Assembly (NCBI GenBank): GCA_946402705.1
Contig: CAMIXG010000003.1
Span: 53,822 to 117,821 of the forward strand
From: an uncultured Tissierellia bacterium
GTDB taxonomy: Bacteria > Bacillota > Clostridia > Tissierellales > Tissierellaceae
DNA: 64,000 nucleotides
Direction: 5' to 3'
The notes under the pieces are model-generated. The model worked only from the letters and a program-made list of their open reading frames with translations. It was not told the origin of the DNA and searched no databases. Positions 31,196 through 40,005 of the stretch are shown in pieces; position 1 is the first letter of the stretch, and the number at the start of each line of letters is the position of its first letter. Made by a program: the position numbers and the translations under genes.

Positions 31196-31241
31196 TATGA
31201 AAATTAGCTATCCCATAAATTAAGGATAGCTAATTTTCATA
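31196..31241. repeat. 18-bp perfect inverted repeat with 10-nt loop (possible bidirectional terminator)
   Basis: TATGAAAATTAGCTATCC (31196-31213) and GGATAGCTAATTTTCATA (31224-31241). Confidence 0.75.
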
Positions 31242-31477
31242 CATCTATTTTTAATTTTAATCTTATACTTAATCTGATTACAATCTCTTAAATCCCTATA
31301 AATCTAATTACTCAATAGATATTTAATCTACTTTATATGTTTTCCGTTTAATAAAAGCTTTTATCTTTACTTAAGTTTCTCTGTTTATAGTTAGATTTCT
31401 ATATTATAAAAACAGCTCATCTATCTAAAATAAATTATACTGATTCATATAATTTACTAACTATTTTTAACAACATA

Positions 31478-31873
31478 TCAATATGCACTATATCTATCTA
31501 CTAAATACTTCTTTGATACACTCTTAAAACCTAAACTTTTATAGAAATCTACTAAATAAACTTTCCTATCTTTACTTCTATTATACTTTTCCTTAAAATA
31601 ACCTATAAAATTTACCACCCTTATTATCAAGTAACCTCCTTCCCTATACTGCTCTTCTACCGATTCTTTCATAAAACTAATCCACCTTGTCATATCTACT
31701 GTTTTAGTATATGCCCTTGGTTCTATATTCCTAAAACTACTTAAAATCTTATCTTTACTCCACTTACTTCCATCTATTATGTCATACTTAAAATTATGAT
31801 TTACTACAAATTTACAACTTTCGCTTTGCATAACATTTCTTAATTCTAATAATATACTCTTAATTTTCTTCAC
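31478..31873 (-). CDS. Short hypothetical protein, possible truncated or divergent relative of the paralog family
   Basis: 131 aa; PRAYTKTVDMTRWISFMKESVEEQYREGGYLIIRVVNF resembles paralog 4 PRYTTKGNKDDENFFNFYFIVKHREKLGVIIIRAVNI by eye; starts near CACGTTTC with weak RBS. Confidence 0.5.
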   Translation of the reverse strand: MKKIKSILLELRNVMQSESCKFVVNHNFKYDIIDGSKWSKDKILSSFRNIEPRAYTKTVDMTRWISFMKESVEEQYREGGYLIIRVVNFIGYFKEKYNRSKDRKVYLVDFYKSLGFKSVSKKYLVDRYSAY

Positions 31874-32040
31874 GTTTCTAAAATACTCTCCACTTCATAA
31901 TAAATAACTTGTATCTACTTGATATAGTGCATTTGTATATGTTGTAATTAATTATTACCCAATTTTTTTGACTTATTCATGATTTTTTTATAATTTTTAA
32001 AAGCTGTTCATTTATTAAATGTTTTAATTTTTCACATTAA

Positions 32041-32066
32041 AAATGCACCTAAAATTAGGTGCATTT
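32041..32066 (-). terminator. Terminator after htrA
   Basis: AAATGCACCT/AGGTGCATTT hairpin. Confidence 0.75.
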
Positions 32067-32067
32067 C

Positions 32068-33369
32068 TTAAAATTTTACTTTTAATTCTATTTCTTCTCC
32101 ATTTCTTATAACAGTTACAGTTGTTGAGTCACCCTTTTGATGTTTTCTTATTTCAGAATTTAATTCTTGCCTGTTTTTAACTTCAGTTTTTCCTATCTTC
32201 TTAATAGCATCAAATTGTGTAAGTCCTGCCTTGTCTGCTGGACTATTTTTTACAACCTCCATAATTATTATAGTATCTTTTTCCATATTTTCCACACCAA
32301 ATGCTGATGCAAACTCATCTGAGTTGATAACTGAAACTCCCAGTGTTACTGGTTCATAACTTCCAGTTTTTATAACTTCTTCTATGATGTTTTTCGCATC
32401 ATTTATAGGTATTGAGAAACCAAGTCCTTCAGCATCTCCCACTTTAACTGTATTTATACCTATTACTTCTCCTTTAGAGTTAAATAATGGTCCACCACTG
32501 TTTCCTTTGTTGATAGATGCATCTGTTTGAATTAAATTAGACATAGTTGTATTTTCCACTTTTATAGTTCTGTTTAAACCAGAAATTATACCTGCTGTTA
32601 CAGATCTTTGGAAGTCTAATCCTAAAGGATTACCTATAGCTATAGCTTCCTCTCCAACTTCTAACTTATCACTATCTCCTAATTTTGCAGCTGGAAGACC
32701 TGTTTTTTCAACTTTTACCATAGCTAGGTCTAAACTTGGATCATTCCATAAAACCTTGCCTGGTACTTTCTCTCCATCTTCAAATAATACATCTAATGAT
32801 TTTGTATTTCCTGATCCCACAACATGTGAGTTTGTAAGAATATATCCATCTGAATCAACTATTACTCCTGAGCCCACACCTTCTACTTCCCTAGGTAAGA
32901 AAAAATAATAGTCTGAAACAATCTCAACTGTTGTTATACCTACAACAGACTTCATATTTGTCTTAGCTACTGCTTGTACTACTCCCATCTCATCTTTGGG
33001 ATTAATAACAATTTGTTCCTGCTGATTAACTTCCTTCATAAAAATAGGTGCCACCATTTGTGATACTATACCACCTATAATTGCAGCTACTAGAGCCACT
33101 ATAAAGTATGATGTATTTCTCTTTTTCTCCTTCTTAGCTTTTTCTTTTTCTTCCCTATGCACTTCACTTTTATACTCTTCCTTTTTTTCCTCTTTTACTT
33201 CTTTTTCTACTTCTTTTTGAGATAAACTATCTGATATTTCATAACTTCCCAACTCATCAGTTTTTTCAAGATTTTCTTCTGGCTTGTCTAAACTGACACC
33301 TTCGTTAATGTCCAAATCCTCGTTCTTATTGTCGTCTAAATTATTTTCTAAGTTATTATCTTTTTCCAT
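32068..33369 (-). CDS. htrA: HtrA/DegP-like membrane-anchored S1C serine protease with PDZ domain
   Basis: Charged N-terminus, one TM, NSHVVG (His), DLAMVKV (Asp), NKGNSGGPL (Ser) triad, C-terminal PDZ. Confidence 0.95.
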   Translation of the reverse strand: MEKDNNLENNLDDNKNEDLDINEGVSLDKPEENLEKTDELGSYEISDSLSQKEVEKEVKEEKKEEYKSEVHREEKEKAKKEKKRNTSYFIVALVAAIIGGIVSQMVAPIFMKEVNQQEQIVINPKDEMGVVQAVAKTNMKSVVGITTVEIVSDYYFFLPREVEGVGSGVIVDSDGYILTNSHVVGSGNTKSLDVLFEDGEKVPGKVLWNDPSLDLAMVKVEKTGLPAAKLGDSDKLEVGEEAIAIGNPLGLDFQRSVTAGIISGLNRTIKVENTTMSNLIQTDASINKGNSGGPLFNSKGEVIGINTVKVGDAEGLGFSIPINDAKNIIEEVIKTGSYEPVTLGVSVINSDEFASAFGVENMEKDTIIIMEVVKNSPADKAGLTQFDAIKKIGKTEVKNRQELNSEIRKHQKGDSTTVTVIRNGEEIELKVKF

Positions 33370-33496
33370 CTTATCCGACCTCCTATTTTTATTATATACA
33401 CCAAATATCTTAAAATTATGTATGAATTATGTTATTTTTGTGTGAAATTCTATTTTTACTACAAATTTCTTTCCTCTAATATATAATATAGATATA

Positions 33497-34186
33497 TTGA
33501 TGAGAGGTGATTTTATGAGTTTTACAATTTATCTTGTAGAAGATGATATAAATTTAAACAATATACTTAGCACCTATTTAAAAAATGAAGGCTGGAATGT
33601 TAAATCTGTCTTAAATGGCATGGATGCTCAAGCTTTAATAACTAATAAACCTGACCTATGGATACTGGATATAATGCTACCAGATATTGATGGTTATCAA
33701 ATTATAAAAGATATTAAAAAATTTGATGAGGCTACACCTGTCATATTTATATCTGCCCGTGATGAAGATATAGATAGGGTTGTTGGACTGGAATTTGGAA
33801 GTGAAGACTATCTTCCAAAACCATTCTTGCCTAGAGAACTTGTCATTAGGACAAAAAATATACTAAATAGGGTTTATGGTAAGAACGATAGAGACTTACT
33901 TGAATTTCAAACCTACTCAGTAAATTTAAATGCAAGAACTGTAAGCTTTAATAATAGTCCTATTGAACTAACTACTAAGGAGTACTCTTTGCTTTTATAT
34001 TTTATGGATAACCTAAATACTGCCCTTAGCAGGGAGCAAATACTTCTTCATGTTTGGGGAGATGATTATTTTGGGTCTGATAGGGTTGTTGATGATTTAG
34101 TTAGAAGGCTTAGGCTTAAAATGGATAACTTAAATATAAAAACTATCTATGGTTATGGATACATGGTGACTAATCATGAAAATTAA
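33497..34186 (+). CDS. OmpR-family response regulator
   Basis: Receiver YLVEDDINLNNIL, winged-helix C-terminus; overlaps the kinase gene. Confidence 0.94.
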   Translation: MMRGDFMSFTIYLVEDDINLNNILSTYLKNEGWNVKSVLNGMDAQALITNKPDLWILDIMLPDIDGYQIIKDIKKFDEATPVIFISARDEDIDRVVGLEFGSEDYLPKPFLPRELVIRTKNILNRVYGKNDRDLLEFQTYSVNLNARTVSFNNSPIELTTKEYSLLLYFMDNLNTALSREQILLHVWGDDYFGSDRVVDDLVRRLRLKMDNLNIKTIYGYGYMVTNHEN

Positions 34187-35513
34187 ACTTAAAAATTTAT
34201 CACTTTTTTATCAGATATCCATAGTTATTTGCATAATTACAATTTCCATATCCAGCATAATAATTATTATGCTACCAAATACTCTAAGGGATTTTTTCAC
34301 CAAGGAAATCTATAGTACTATTGATACTGCACAAAGCAATTTTATAAATCCTGGTGAGCTTCCAAACATTAAAAAACCCAATAGTTCTGATATTAGAACT
34401 GTAAATCACATACTCTTATATGGAAATGGAAATATTAATCTCCAGGTCCAAGTACCTTTAGATTTTATAAGTGAAATCCAACTTAACATAAAGGATATGG
34501 ATAAGGAAAAAGAAAGCTACCACTTTTCTAAGGGAAACTTTAATGTATTTTATACAATTAGAAAGGTGAATATTGAAAACTCCTTCTTAAATAGTCAGAG
34601 TGAAACTGGATACTTAGTATCTTTCATACATGATTCCTATAGGGAAGATCTTGTAAATACTCTTTATAAAAAGCTTGTTTCCATAACTATGCTAATACTT
34701 TTAATAAGTTTCATTCCTGCATTTTTACTTTCAAAATATCTGTCTAAACCACTTGTTAATTTAGAAAAAAAAGTTAAAAACCTAAGTGATAGAAAGTGGA
34801 AAGAACCTATTATAGTAGATAGAAAGGATGAAATAGGCCAGCTTGGAAACTCTATAGAATCATTGAGGCTAGAGCTTATTAGACAGGAGAGCCTGCAAAA
34901 TAATTTTATACAAAATGTATCTCATGAGCTTAAAACTCCTATTATGGTAATAAAGAGCTATACTCAGGCAATAGAAGATGGCATTTATCCTTTAGGAGAT
35001 ATTAATTCTTCTTTAGAGATTATAACTAACGAAACTATCAGATTAGAAAATAAGGTTAAAAGTCTACTCTATATATCTAAATTAGACTATATGGAGGGTT
35101 ATAAAATAGATAAAACTACCTTTGATTTAAAAAATCTTATAGATAGTTTAATCATTAAGTACAAGACTGTAAATAAGGATATAAAGCTAATAAATAGTCT
35201 TTCAACCTATGATTTAAATGCTGATTTTGAGCAAATAAATATAGTTTTGGAAAATATTATAGACAATATGATGAGATATGCTAGGACTCAAATAACTTTT
35301 ACACTTGAAGACAATACCCTAAAGATTTTTAATGATGGTGAAAAAATAAATCAGCCTGAACATATATTTGATAAATTCTACAAGGGAAAGTATGGAGAAA
35401 TTGGTTTAGGTCTTTCCATAGTCCATAAAATCATAGACCTTCATAACTTTAATATATATGTAGAAAATCTGGATAATGGGGTATGTTTTTCTATAGATAT
35501 AAATTTGAGGTGA
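34176..35513 (+). CDS. Sensor histidine kinase
   Basis: TM-HAMP-like region, VSHELKTPIMVIKSYTQAI, GLGLSIVHKI. Confidence 0.94.
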   Translation: MKIKLKNLSLFYQISIVICIITISISSIIIIMLPNTLRDFFTKEIYSTIDTAQSNFINPGELPNIKKPNSSDIRTVNHILLYGNGNINLQVQVPLDFISEIQLNIKDMDKEKESYHFSKGNFNVFYTIRKVNIENSFLNSQSETGYLVSFIHDSYREDLVNTLYKKLVSITMLILLISFIPAFLLSKYLSKPLVNLEKKVKNLSDRKWKEPIIVDRKDEIGQLGNSIESLRLELIRQESLQNNFIQNVSHELKTPIMVIKSYTQAIEDGIYPLGDINSSLEIITNETIRLENKVKSLLYISKLDYMEGYKIDKTTFDLKNLIDSLIIKYKTVNKDIKLINSLSTYDLNADFEQINIVLENIIDNMMRYARTQITFTLEDNTLKIFNDGEKINQPEHIFDKFYKGKYGEIGLGLSIVHKIIDLHNFNIYVENLDNGVCFSIDINLR

Positions 35514-35517
35514 TAAT

Positions 35518-36195
35518 TTGAAAATTGAGGTTAATTATTTATATAATAGCGGTTTTACAATTGAAACAGACAAGCATTTTCTAGTTATAGACTACTACAG
35601 GGGTGAACTAAATATACCTGATAAAAATACTACTTTTTTTGTAACTCATCATCATGAAGACCATTTTAATTTAGATATTTTTAAATATAAAAATGCTAAG
35701 TTTGTCCTAAGTGATGATATTAAAAATGTGGATAAACAAAGAAATATTATCTTTGTTCATGAGGGTGATAATATATCCTTTAATTTTATGGATATTAGTG
35801 TTTTTGGCTCGACTGATGAAGGGTCATCATTTTTAATAACAGTGGATAACATTACTATCTTCCACTCTGGTGATTTAAACTGGTGGGCATGGGAAGATTT
35901 AGGTCAAAAAAGAGAAGATGAACGCAAGATTGAATATACTTCTGAGATAGATAAATTAAAATTATTAAATAAAAATATAGACCTGGCATTTGTACCAGTA
36001 GATCCACGCCTATTACACAATTACTACCTTGCGGGAGAATATTTTATCAACATCCTAAAGCCAAAATATTTTTTTCCCATGCACTTTGGGGATAATTATA
36101 GCTATAATAAAAAATTTATCCACAAAATGCAAGCTAGTAATACACATATCTTCAATGTGGATAAGATAAATCAAAAATTTGAAATAGAATTATAA
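35518..36195 (+). CDS. MBL-fold metallohydrolase
   Basis: THHHEDHF motif, HSGDLNWW, FPMHFGD; TTG start with RBS GAGGTGATAA. Confidence 0.88.
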   Translation: MKIEVNYLYNSGFTIETDKHFLVIDYYRGELNIPDKNTTFFVTHHHEDHFNLDIFKYKNAKFVLSDDIKNVDKQRNIIFVHEGDNISFNFMDISVFGSTDEGSSFLITVDNITIFHSGDLNWWAWEDLGQKREDERKIEYTSEIDKLKLLNKNIDLAFVPVDPRLLHNYYLAGEYFINILKPKYFFPMHFGDNYSYNKKFIHKMQASNTHIFNVDKINQKFEIEL

Positions 36196-36227
36196 AAAGC
36201 TGTAGTGGATATCCACTACAGCTTTTT
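36194..36227. terminator. Bidirectional terminator
   Basis: AAAAAGCTGTAGTGGATATCCACTACAGCTTTTT perfect palindrome between convergent genes. Confidence 0.88.
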
Positions 36228-36243
36228 CATATCTTTATATACA

Positions 36244-37347
36244 TTAATCAACAAGCTCTATCTTTTCTTTTATTCCAGATTCAATTTCAAATAATTTATC
36301 CCTATCTCTTGAAGTTACAAAAGTTATAGCAACTCCCGAATTTCCAATTCTTCCCGTTCTACCTATTCTATGAATATAAGATTCTGCATCTTGAGGTAAA
36401 TCATAGTTTATAACATGAGTTACACCATCAACATCTATACCTCTAGCCACAACATCTGTACAAACTAAAATTTGTAAATCTGCTGATTTAAACTTTTTCA
36501 TTATCTGTTGTCTCTTGTTTTGTGATAAATCTCCATGTAACTCTCCAACATTATAGCCAGATTGAGATAATTTTTTATATACTTTTGTTACACCATCTTT
36601 TGTTCTACAAAATACCATCATTAAAAATGGATTTGTATCATCTATTATTTTTTCAAGTCTAGATAACTTATCTTCATTTTCAACTCTTATCCCACTTTGG
36701 GCTATATTATCAAGAGTTACTTTCTCTGATTTTATATCCACATGAATAGGTTTTTTCATAAATCTTCTACCTATATTTCTAACTTGATCAGATATAGTTG
36801 CTGAAAATAACATTGTTTGCCTATTTTTAGGTATTGAATAAATAACCTTTTCTAAGTCTGATCCAAAGCCCATAATAAGCATTTCATCTGCTTCATCTAT
36901 CACTAAGTATTTTACAGCACCTAGGTTCATTGTTCTTCTTTTCATGTGGTCTAATAATCTACCTGGTGTAGCTATTATTAGATGGATACCATTGTTAAGT
37001 TTTCTTATTTGCTGGTCTACATCCTGTCCACCATAGGCTGCTAAAATATTTATATCCATGTCCTTAGTTAACTCTTTTGCCTCTTGAGTTATTTGTATAG
37101 CTAACTCTCTAGTTGGTGTTAATATCAGACCTTGTGGAAAGTTTTTTTCAGTATCTATATTCTGAATAACTGGTAGCAAAAATGCTAAGGTTTTTCCAGT
37201 TCCCGTTTGAGCCTTTGCAATTACATCCTTACCACCTAAAATAGTTGGTATAGATTGTAACTGAACTGGCGTAGGTCCTACTATACCTCTTTTCTTCAAA
37301 TTATCTTCTAAGCTTTTTATTACTCCTAAATTCGTAAAATTTCCCAT
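36244..37347 (-). CDS. DEAD-box RNA helicase
   Basis: AQTGTGKTLA, PTRELA, DEADEML (DEAD), SAT, HRIGRTGR. Confidence 0.96.
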   Translation of the reverse strand: MGNFTNLGVIKSLEDNLKKRGIVGPTPVQLQSIPTILGGKDVIAKAQTGTGKTLAFLLPVIQNIDTEKNFPQGLILTPTRELAIQITQEAKELTKDMDINILAAYGGQDVDQQIRKLNNGIHLIIATPGRLLDHMKRRTMNLGAVKYLVIDEADEMLIMGFGSDLEKVIYSIPKNRQTMLFSATISDQVRNIGRRFMKKPIHVDIKSEKVTLDNIAQSGIRVENEDKLSRLEKIIDDTNPFLMMVFCRTKDGVTKVYKKLSQSGYNVGELHGDLSQNKRQQIMKKFKSADLQILVCTDVVARGIDVDGVTHVINYDLPQDAESYIHRIGRTGRIGNSGVAITFVTSRDRDKLFEIESGIKEKIELVD

Positions 37348-38192
37348 TATATCTCCTCTTTCTCAAACTTACTTAAAAATGAATGTGTTTCTCCCATCTC
37401 ATCTTTCCATTCCAAAACTCCGTCTAAATCTACATTTTGTGCAGAGCGAAATATTGATATTCTAACATTGTGATAATCATCTTCCAAACTCTTAATAAGT
37501 TCTTTAATATCTTTTCTTTTACTACTTGTCTTTCCTGCTGAAACTGTACATGCACAATCAAGTGGTTCTAAACCTGTAAATTTAGTGAATCTTATAATAT
37601 CTTCTTCGTTTATAAAATAAAGAGGTCTTATTATTTCCATATTCTCAAAGTTATCAGATTTTAACTTTGGTAACATAGTCTTATAATTTGCTGAACATAA
37701 TACATTTAACAAGGTTGTTTCTATAACATCATCAAAATGATGACCTAGAGAAAGCTTATTACAACCTAATTCCTCAGCCTTACTATATAAAAATCCCCTT
37801 CTCATTCTAGCACACATATAGCAAGGATTGTCTCCTGACAAATGATTTGCAACTTCAAAAACATTTGAATCAAACACCTTAAGTGGAATATTTAAATACT
37901 CACAATCTGACTCAAGTACCTCCCTAACTTCCTTGGTATATCCTGGATCCATAGCGATAAATTCAAGCTCAAAATTTCTATTTCCATGCTTGTATATCTC
38001 TTGAAATAACTTAGCCATAATTAGGCTATCCTTACCCCCAGATATGGCTACTGCAATTTTATCTCCATCTTCTATTAAATTAAATTCATTTAAGGCCTTT
38101 ACAAACTTACCCCATAAAGGTTTTCTATAAGTTTTTATTATACTTCTTTCTATCTCTGTTAATCCCTTGAATCTTTTCTTTTTGTCTTCCAT
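37347..38192 (-). CDS. TtcA-like tRNA thiolation PP-loop ATPase
   Basis: AISGGKDSLIMA PP-loop, PCYMCARMRRGFLY CxxC, GHHFDDVIETTLLN. Confidence 0.92.
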   Translation of the reverse strand: MEDKKKRFKGLTEIERSIIKTYRKPLWGKFVKALNEFNLIEDGDKIAVAISGGKDSLIMAKLFQEIYKHGNRNFELEFIAMDPGYTKEVREVLESDCEYLNIPLKVFDSNVFEVANHLSGDNPCYMCARMRRGFLYSKAEELGCNKLSLGHHFDDVIETTLLNVLCSANYKTMLPKLKSDNFENMEIIRPLYFINEEDIIRFTKFTGLEPLDCACTVSAGKTSSKRKDIKELIKSLEDDYHNVRISIFRSAQNVDLDGVLEWKDEMGETHSFLSKFEKEEI

Positions 38193-38464
38193 AGTTTCAC
38201 CTATTCCAATAGTTATATACAGTAATTATATATTATAACTTTATTTTAAGCCAATTACCAGATTTTAAACTTTGTAATAATTACATAAAAATATTAATAA
38301 TAAACTTAACATAATCACATTTTTATATTAATGACAATTGTAAGTACATGTTTTTTGATAAAATCGTATATTTTTGATAAATATAGGATATTATTTAAAA
38401 TAATCACAGATTTTCTATATGAAAATTTATGACTTTTAAATTAAAACATCCAAATTTTTTCAAA

Positions 38465-38494
38465 AAAATACATATGGTTTGCCATATGTATTTT
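38465..38494 (-). terminator. Terminator after the TlpA-like gene
   Basis: AAAATACATATGG/CCATATGTATTTT hairpin. Confidence 0.7.
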
Positions 38495-39056
38495 ATATCT
38501 CTATTTTTTTGACCATGGACTCATAATCCATAGGTTCAACCACTTTCTCTATTAGTTTTCCTTCCCCATCTATTATATAGGTTGTTGGAAGTTTACCAAC
38601 TAAATAATCTAAGCCTATTTGTCCATCCTTGTCTACTAGAATTCTTAAATCTAAATTCTTTTTATCCAAGAACTTCTCTATAGCCTTATAATCTTCTCTA
38701 ACATTGATGTTTAAAACTTGAACATCTTCTCTTTCATTAAGTTTTGCAAAATCATCAAGGCTATCAACACTTTCCTCTGACCAGCTTGCCCAAAAATTTA
38801 CAAATACAATCTTGCCCCTGTAATCTTCTAAGCTAACTAAGTTTCCATCTACATCCTGTAGTTGGAAGTTTGGTACTATATCACTGAACTCTTCGAATTT
38901 ATTTCCCAGTTTCTCGGCTACTACTTCACTATTTTCATTTTTCACAAATTCTGTGGTTCCAACTGAATTGCCTATATTTTTTTTGTCTATCAAGAAAAAT
39001 AAGACTAGTGCTATTATAGATGTGGTAATAATTAAAATGACTCTACCTTTCTTCAT
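38493..39056 (-). CDS. TlpA/ResA-like membrane-anchored thioredoxin-fold protein
   Basis: DYRGKIVFVNFWASWSEESVDSL; CxxC active site replaced by SEES; PTTYIID. Confidence 0.88.
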   Translation of the reverse strand: MKKGRVILIITTSIIALVLFFLIDKKNIGNSVGTTEFVKNENSEVVAEKLGNKFEEFSDIVPNFQLQDVDGNLVSLEDYRGKIVFVNFWASWSEESVDSLDDFAKLNEREDVQVLNINVREDYKAIEKFLDKKNLDLRILVDKDGQIGLDYLVGKLPTTYIIDGEGKLIEKVVEPMDYESMVKKIEI

Positions 39057-39197
39057 ATTGTCTCCTTAGTTCCACATGAAACATTCCTACCATAATATTA
39101 TATATTAATAATCAGTAATGTCTAGCATTATTGGCTTTTTATTAGTTTTTTATCCTGCCATAAGTTTTATCTATTGTCATTTGAAAAAGTTATTATA

Positions 39198-39226
39198 TTG
39201 ATTTAGAAAGTTTTTTATGTTAAAAT
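39198..39226 (+). promoter_or_regulatory. Sigma-A-type promoter of the AraC-family gene
   Basis: TTGATT - 17 bp - TAAAAT. Confidence 0.65.
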
Positions 39227-39228
39227 AT

Positions 39229-39243
39229 TGATAATGATTATCA
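39229..39243 (+). promoter_or_regulatory. Fur box
   Basis: TGATAATGATTATCA, exact match to the 7-1-7 Fur consensus TGATAATNATTATCA, just downstream of the -10 element. Confidence 0.85.
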
Positions 39244-39261
39244 TTAATAGAGGAGGTACCT

Positions 39262-39927
39262 ATGTTATTACTAGAAAGGCAATTTTTTAAAAACTTTCAA
39301 GAACATAATAGAAAAGAAACATTAAATGATTTAAATCTTTTAATCAATCAATTTCTATTGAATAGAGAAAAAGACAACTTAGATGTACGATATTTAAAAA
39401 ATTATTTGATTTGGGTTAATGGTATACTTTTCGAAAAAACTTTTCTAAAACCTGGATGTAAAAAAAGAATCTTAATTTCTAAGGAAAGTTTTTTTAGAAA
39501 TATTGAACTAAAATCTAGTATTGAAGAATTAAAAGATATGGCTGTTAATATGGTTAATTCTTATTTCGATAGTTTAGAAACTAGATGCCATATTATTAAT
39601 CCAATAGTTAATAATGCTATCATATATATTGATAATAACTTAAATAAGGATTTAAGTTTGGAAAGAGTGGCAAATATTTTAAATATTAGCCAAAGTTACT
39701 TATCGTCTTTGTTTTCAGATACTATGAAAACTAGTTTTTCTAACTTTGTAAATTTACGCAGGGTTAATAGAGCCAAGCTATTATTGGAAACAACTGACTA
39801 TTCATTGATAGAAATAGCTTTAGAATGTGGTTTTAATAGTCAAAGCTATTTTTGTTATGTATTTAAAAAAATGGAAGATATCACTCCAACCAATTTTAAA
39901 AAACAAAGTGGCAAAATTGCCATGTAA
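39262..39927 (+). CDS. AraC-family transcriptional regulator
   Basis: C-terminal double HTH: LSLERVANILNISQSYLSSLFSDTMKTSFSNFVNLRRVNRAKLLLETTDYSLIEIALECGFNSQSYFCYVFKKMEDITPTNFKK. Confidence 0.94.
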   Translation: MLLLERQFFKNFQEHNRKETLNDLNLLINQFLLNREKDNLDVRYLKNYLIWVNGILFEKTFLKPGCKKRILISKESFFRNIELKSSIEELKDMAVNMVNSYFDSLETRCHIINPIVNNAIIYIDNNLNKDLSLERVANILNISQSYLSSLFSDTMKTSFSNFVNLRRVNRAKLLLETTDYSLIEIALECGFNSQSYFCYVFKKMEDITPTNFKKQSGKIAM

Positions 39928-39939
39928 TCCATATAGATT

Positions 39940-39968
39940 AGCATATAACTCTGCTTATATGCTTTTTT
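39940..39968 (+). terminator. Terminator after the AraC gene
   Basis: AGCATATA/TATATGCTTTTTT. Confidence 0.75.
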
Positions 39969-40005
39969 AATTGCCTTTTTTCTTAAAAAATCTCCACCTC
40001 TCTTA

